DNA of 64,000 nucleotides from Tetrahymena elliotti 4EA (taxonomy: Eukaryota; Ciliophora; Oligohymenophorea; Hymenostomatida; Tetrahymenidae). A program made the translations under genes and the position numbers. Location: assembly GCA_000231825.2 (NCBI GenBank), contig JH720390.1, positions 185,081 through 249,080 on the forward strand, read 5' to 3'. Below, one piece after another: positions 60,680-64,000 of this stretch; the stretch's first letter is position 1; each line of letters starts with the position of its first letter. The notes under the pieces were generated by a model, which saw only the letters and a list, made by a program, of their open reading frames with translations, ran no database searches and had not been told where the DNA came from.

Positions 60680-62100
60680 TTTTCCATAAACATTTAAAGA
60701 AAATGGTAAAAACTACAAATTCAAGCCTAATTATCCAATCAGACATTAGAAACTCCTCTTAAATAATTTTTTACCTAAATAAAAAGAAAATTCAAAAGTA
60801 AAACCTTTGAATGTAAATTTTGAGGGTTCTTAGGTAACTAATCTAATAAAAAGCTATGTAGGCTAAGTATTTGTTGTTTATGTAGAAAAAAACAATTTCA
60901 TGATTTCTTAGAAATAAGCTGTGCTACTTTTTCAGTGGTAGAGTTTCACAACTAATAATCAAGCAATTAACATTCAAATGAAATATTTGGCTTAACTGTA
61001 GCTCATGTCTTTATGGACACTCCTCAAAATGCTAAAAGAGATTACTACCGTTTAATATTTGTAAGCATGAGTGAGATAGATGTATTTGAAGATTTTAAAA
61101 AGTCACTTTAAAAATTTAAAGCAAAAAAAAGAAAATAAATATTTGATTTTAGTAAATAAAATGATTTTTAAATAAAAGATTTCAGTTTACTTCTTCAGAA
61201 TTATTTAATAGAAGAAGATAAATAGTTTAAGGGATAGCCTATTTTTTAAGCATTCATAAATTATGAATTTCTTGAAATTAGAAGAGAATTAATCAATTAT
61301 TTGGGAGAGTGAGAATTCTCATCAATATTTATTAGATCCTCTAAATGGTTTATAATGCCTTCCTAGTATTGATTGCTGCTTACTCTCGTTTGATGATAAA
61401 TTTATTGATTTCTTTCATTAGAAGAAGATAGATTCTTGAAAAATTTAACAAAATGATTATAATTTTGAACAAAATTAATAAAATATTATTTGCATGATAG
61501 GATTTTAATAAATTTCTGGGAGCATTTTCTAAAAGAAAGACCCAACATATCTCTTAAACATACTTCGTGAAAAGAAAGGAATATAACTAATCGAAGTGAA
61601 TAAATTAATTAATCCACACAAATCTCTATAAATAGGATAACATACAAAAACTAACAATTATATTATGGTATTTGAAGCTAGAACAACTCAAAATCAAGTG
61701 GTTCCCCTGTTCTGGATTTGGATGGAAATCTAATTGGTAAAATTATATTCATTAAATAAAAAAAAATAAATTAAAAATATTAATTAGGCATCAACACTGG
61801 CTATTTTGACGATATAACTGGATACGAAGATACTCAATAAACCTAAACTTATCAAAATATTGTTAATTTTGATAAAAATGTTAAAATAATTAATCAAATT
61901 ATCATAAGATAAAAAATTATAATTGTGGAGTTGATACTAATCATATAATTTTTTAAGCTTTTTAGAAGAAGGATATTTCTATATTTTATCAAATACAATA
62001 AATAACAATATCCATCAGAACTAAGAAAATCTGTTGCTCAAAATTATAATTATCTAGTATCAAATTAAAAATAAAATAAAAAAAGAAAAGATAAAGATGA
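60680..62100 (+). pseudogene. Trypsin-like serine peptidase pseudogene
   Basis: Fragments of a trypsin-like peptidase lie in order but in different frames. SYVGQVFVVYVEKNN is followed, after a one-base shift at an A6 run near 60893, by SCATFSVVEFHNQQ and GLTVAHVFMDTPQ, which matches the TAAH catalytic-His block. Then come DCCLLSFDDKF (possible Asp region), IGQHTKTNNYIMVFEA, and after another one-base shift near 61689, SGSPVLDLDGNLIGINTGYF. That last block matches the Ser block but has SSGSP where GNSGGP is usual. TGA codons interrupt at 61309-61311 and again near 61435. With at least two frameshifts and several stops it is very probably dead. Boundaries are approximate. Confidence 0.65.
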
Positions 62101-63024
62101 GTAATATTTTTAATCTATGTCTTATATTATTAACACTTAAAAAGATATTATAAATTTTACAACAATAGAATATTAGTTATTTATTAAAATTAAAATACAT
62201 TAATTTATGATAAAAATGGCTTTTTATTTTGATAATTGTTGAATGGTGGTGAAATTAATTAATACTGTGTTAAAAAAATTAAAGACATTGGTTTTTATTT
62301 ATTTTTTCAAATTATATTATTAAGTGGTGGATTAATCTAAAATCTACTTTATCATGAAACTTGTTATAGAGAAATTTTGGTGGGCTTATCAAATTACTTT
62401 AAAATTCTAAATAATTTATCATTTATATACTTAATTTTTCTTTTGATAAATTTTTTTAACATGATTTTTTACTTTAAAGCAGATAAATAAAGTTTTTTTC
62501 TAGAGATAGAGGGTATTTTTAAAGATCATTTACCATGAAAAGTAGTTTTGCCAAAAATTTAGAGTTTTTAATCAAAACCCTCAAAAAATTTTTTAAAAAT
62601 AATTTGGTTATCAATCTACAAAATCTTTATTAATATATCACTCTAATAAGAAGAAATAGAACAGGACTTATTTCTCAGAATTCTATTTTAATGTTTAATA
62701 TTATTTTAAATATAAATTAATATTGAAAAAATAAATAGTGTAATTGCATGAGGTTAAAGTACCTGAAACATTTTTCAAAATTAATTCATCTCGACTTAAT
62801 TTTAATAACCTGTCTAAATTTAATAATTTATGCAATCCTAATAATGAAATATTTTAAGATAATCCCAAAATGATTTTAATTTCAACTTTGAACAATATCA
62901 AGAATAGTGTTTTTCATATATTCAAAAAATAAAATCAATGAGTCAATTTATTAGAAAATGCTTCTAAATATATCATATCAAGACATATTTGAATAAAATA
63001 ATTAATATTAAAAATTAATGAGAC
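62101..63024. other. AT-rich intergenic region
   Basis: About 0.9 kb with no supported frame on either strand; only A/T runs. It lies between the peptidase pseudogene and the 3' end of a minus-strand gene. Confidence 0.5.
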
Positions 63025-63341
63025 TCAATTCAATTTTTCATCAGAATTTTCTTCATTAAATTCAGCCAAATGTCCTTCTCCTTCCTATTTATATTCTAAA
63101 ATTAGGATTTTATTCTCCTTAATCATCAGAATTTTTACACTAAATATATTTTAATTCATACTTTCATATCATCAAACTTAATTTTTACTTCCTGTATTAA
63201 TTAGTTTAATTCTTCTTCAGCTTAGTAAGAAAGAATTAAAGCTTTAAGTTAAAATAAAAATTATTAAATGATGATAACAAATTGTTATAAATTAACCCCT
63301 TTTGAATTGTTTGGATTATGAGTATAACACTCGTCTAACAT
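63025..63341 (-). CDS. 3' part of an unrecognised minus-strand gene
   Basis: Minus-strand coding-like sequence reads LSYQAEEELNQLIQEVKIKF then DDMK, followed by a phase-0 intron (GTATGA..GATTAAG) and ENKILILEYKQEGEGHLAEF then NEENSDEKLN, ending at TGA 63025-63027. The frame is open upstream to MLDECYTHNPNNSKG at 63341, which may be the start or an internal exon. The amphipathic, charged helix suggests a coiled coil. No family was recognised, and the gene may extend further right or past the window end. Confidence 0.4.
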
Positions 63342-64000
63342 TCTTGAAAATTAATTTATAATAAATATAAAAATATATTTTATGTTAAGAAATACATAAA
63401 TGATATCTTCATTTCATCAAATTACAGTTCATTTTTTTTACAATCTTCTTACCTTTTTATTTAGCTAATTTAATTCATTTATTATTTAACATTATTTATA
63501 TTATGTATCTTTAAGGGGGCGGGGATGGGATGAATTTCATTTAAAATTGAATGGATTTCAAAAATATATGAATTTGATGAAAAATTTCAATTCAAAACTA
63601 ATAAACATTGAAATTAATCAAAACTATTTTTATTCTCTTGGTTTAACTATCTTTTATATTATTAGTAGCAGAAACTGAAGTACTACACCTAATCAAAAAA
63701 ATATAAAATTTTGGATTTTACTTTCAATTCTTAGTACATATTAAAATTTTCCTTTTCTTTAAATAATGACCTATCATAGTTTTATAGAGCAGTAACTTTA
63801 AATTTTATCAAATTTTTTATCCAAAGTATGTGTTAATACATCAACATATTGATTCATAAAATTAAACTATTTTTAGCACAGTTTTTGTTGGTAATTTTAA
63901 AAGAAATATTTATTTTTAGGTTAACTTCATATTTTAAATGTGATTTGCCATACCTATTTTCTTTTTTTCAATTAATTTTTTTATTAATAATTAAAAATGG
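63342..64000. other. AT-rich terminal region with one G-rich island
   Basis: No supported frame. The notable feature is GGGGGCGGGGATGGG at 63515-63529, the densest G run in the window. It is not a Tetrahymena-type GGGGTT telomere repeat. Confidence 0.5.

Noticed and set aside
63515..63529. Telomere or chromosome-end repeat
   Set aside because: No tandem GGGGTT/CCCCAA units are present, and I saw no copy of the conserved 15-bp chromosome breakage sequence.
1..64000. tRNA, rRNA, CRISPR or intact transposon
   Set aside because: No cloverleaf-like GC-rich 70-90-nt block with T-loop consensus, no regularly spaced repeats, and no transposase or reverse-transcriptase motifs were found by reading. 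A tRNAscan or profile search was not possible.

Overview
The window looks like macronuclear DNA of a ciliate that reads TAA and TAG as glutamine and TGA as the only stop. This is visible directly. Conserved proteins such as two glutamine synthetases, IFT80, BBS1, an AIP1/WDR1 homologue and a calpain read through many in-frame TAA/TAG codons and end at TGA. The very high AT content, GT..AG introns mostly 45-200 nt, AAAATG-type starts and Q/N-rich proteins fit Tetrahymena or a close relative. Paramecium shares the code but has introns of about 20-35 nt. The species cannot be fixed from sequence alone. ORFs called with the standard code are mostly fragments or shadows here, so I rebuilt genes by hand with the ciliate code and by matching intron phases.

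Layout. 871-3198 (+) two-pass membrane protein; 5219-7850 (+) calpain-type protease; 9116-11204 (-) C2-domain protein; 12475-15115 (-) unrecognised coiled-coil, Q-rich protein; 15901-16953 (+) PYM-like exon junction complex factor; 18154-23411 (+) very large Q/N/S-rich protein with a helical, ANTH-like middle and a 21-Gln run; 24289-27596 (-) IFT80 and 28320-30738 (+) BBS1, head to head; 31428-35513 (+) secretory-pathway RING-H2 membrane protein; 36958-38946 (-) MORN-repeat protein; 40356-41533 (-) coiled-coil/zinc-ribbon protein; 42811-about 44300 (-) syntaxin-like Q-SNARE; 45779-49275 (+) pseudokinase-like domain, Q-rich linker and MORN repeats; 49731-52080 (+) AIP1/WDR1; 52766-54246 (+) START-like protein; 55672-56923 and 59092-60428 (+) tandem glutamine synthetases; about 60680-62100 (+) a broken trypsin-like peptidase; 63025-63341 (-) the 3' end of an unrecognised gene.

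Themes. IFT80 and BBS1 belong to the two cargo machines of the cilium (IFT-B and BBSome) and share one 0.7 kb upstream region, so co-regulation is plausible. AIP1/WDR1, calpain, syntaxin, the membrane RING protein and the MORN proteins are cytoskeleton or membrane-traffic genes without obvious operon logic. Intergenic DNA is extremely AT-rich and carries period-4 repeats, a 220-bp tandem duplication and decayed coding sequence. No tRNA, rRNA, CRISPR array, intact transposon or telomere repeat was seen.
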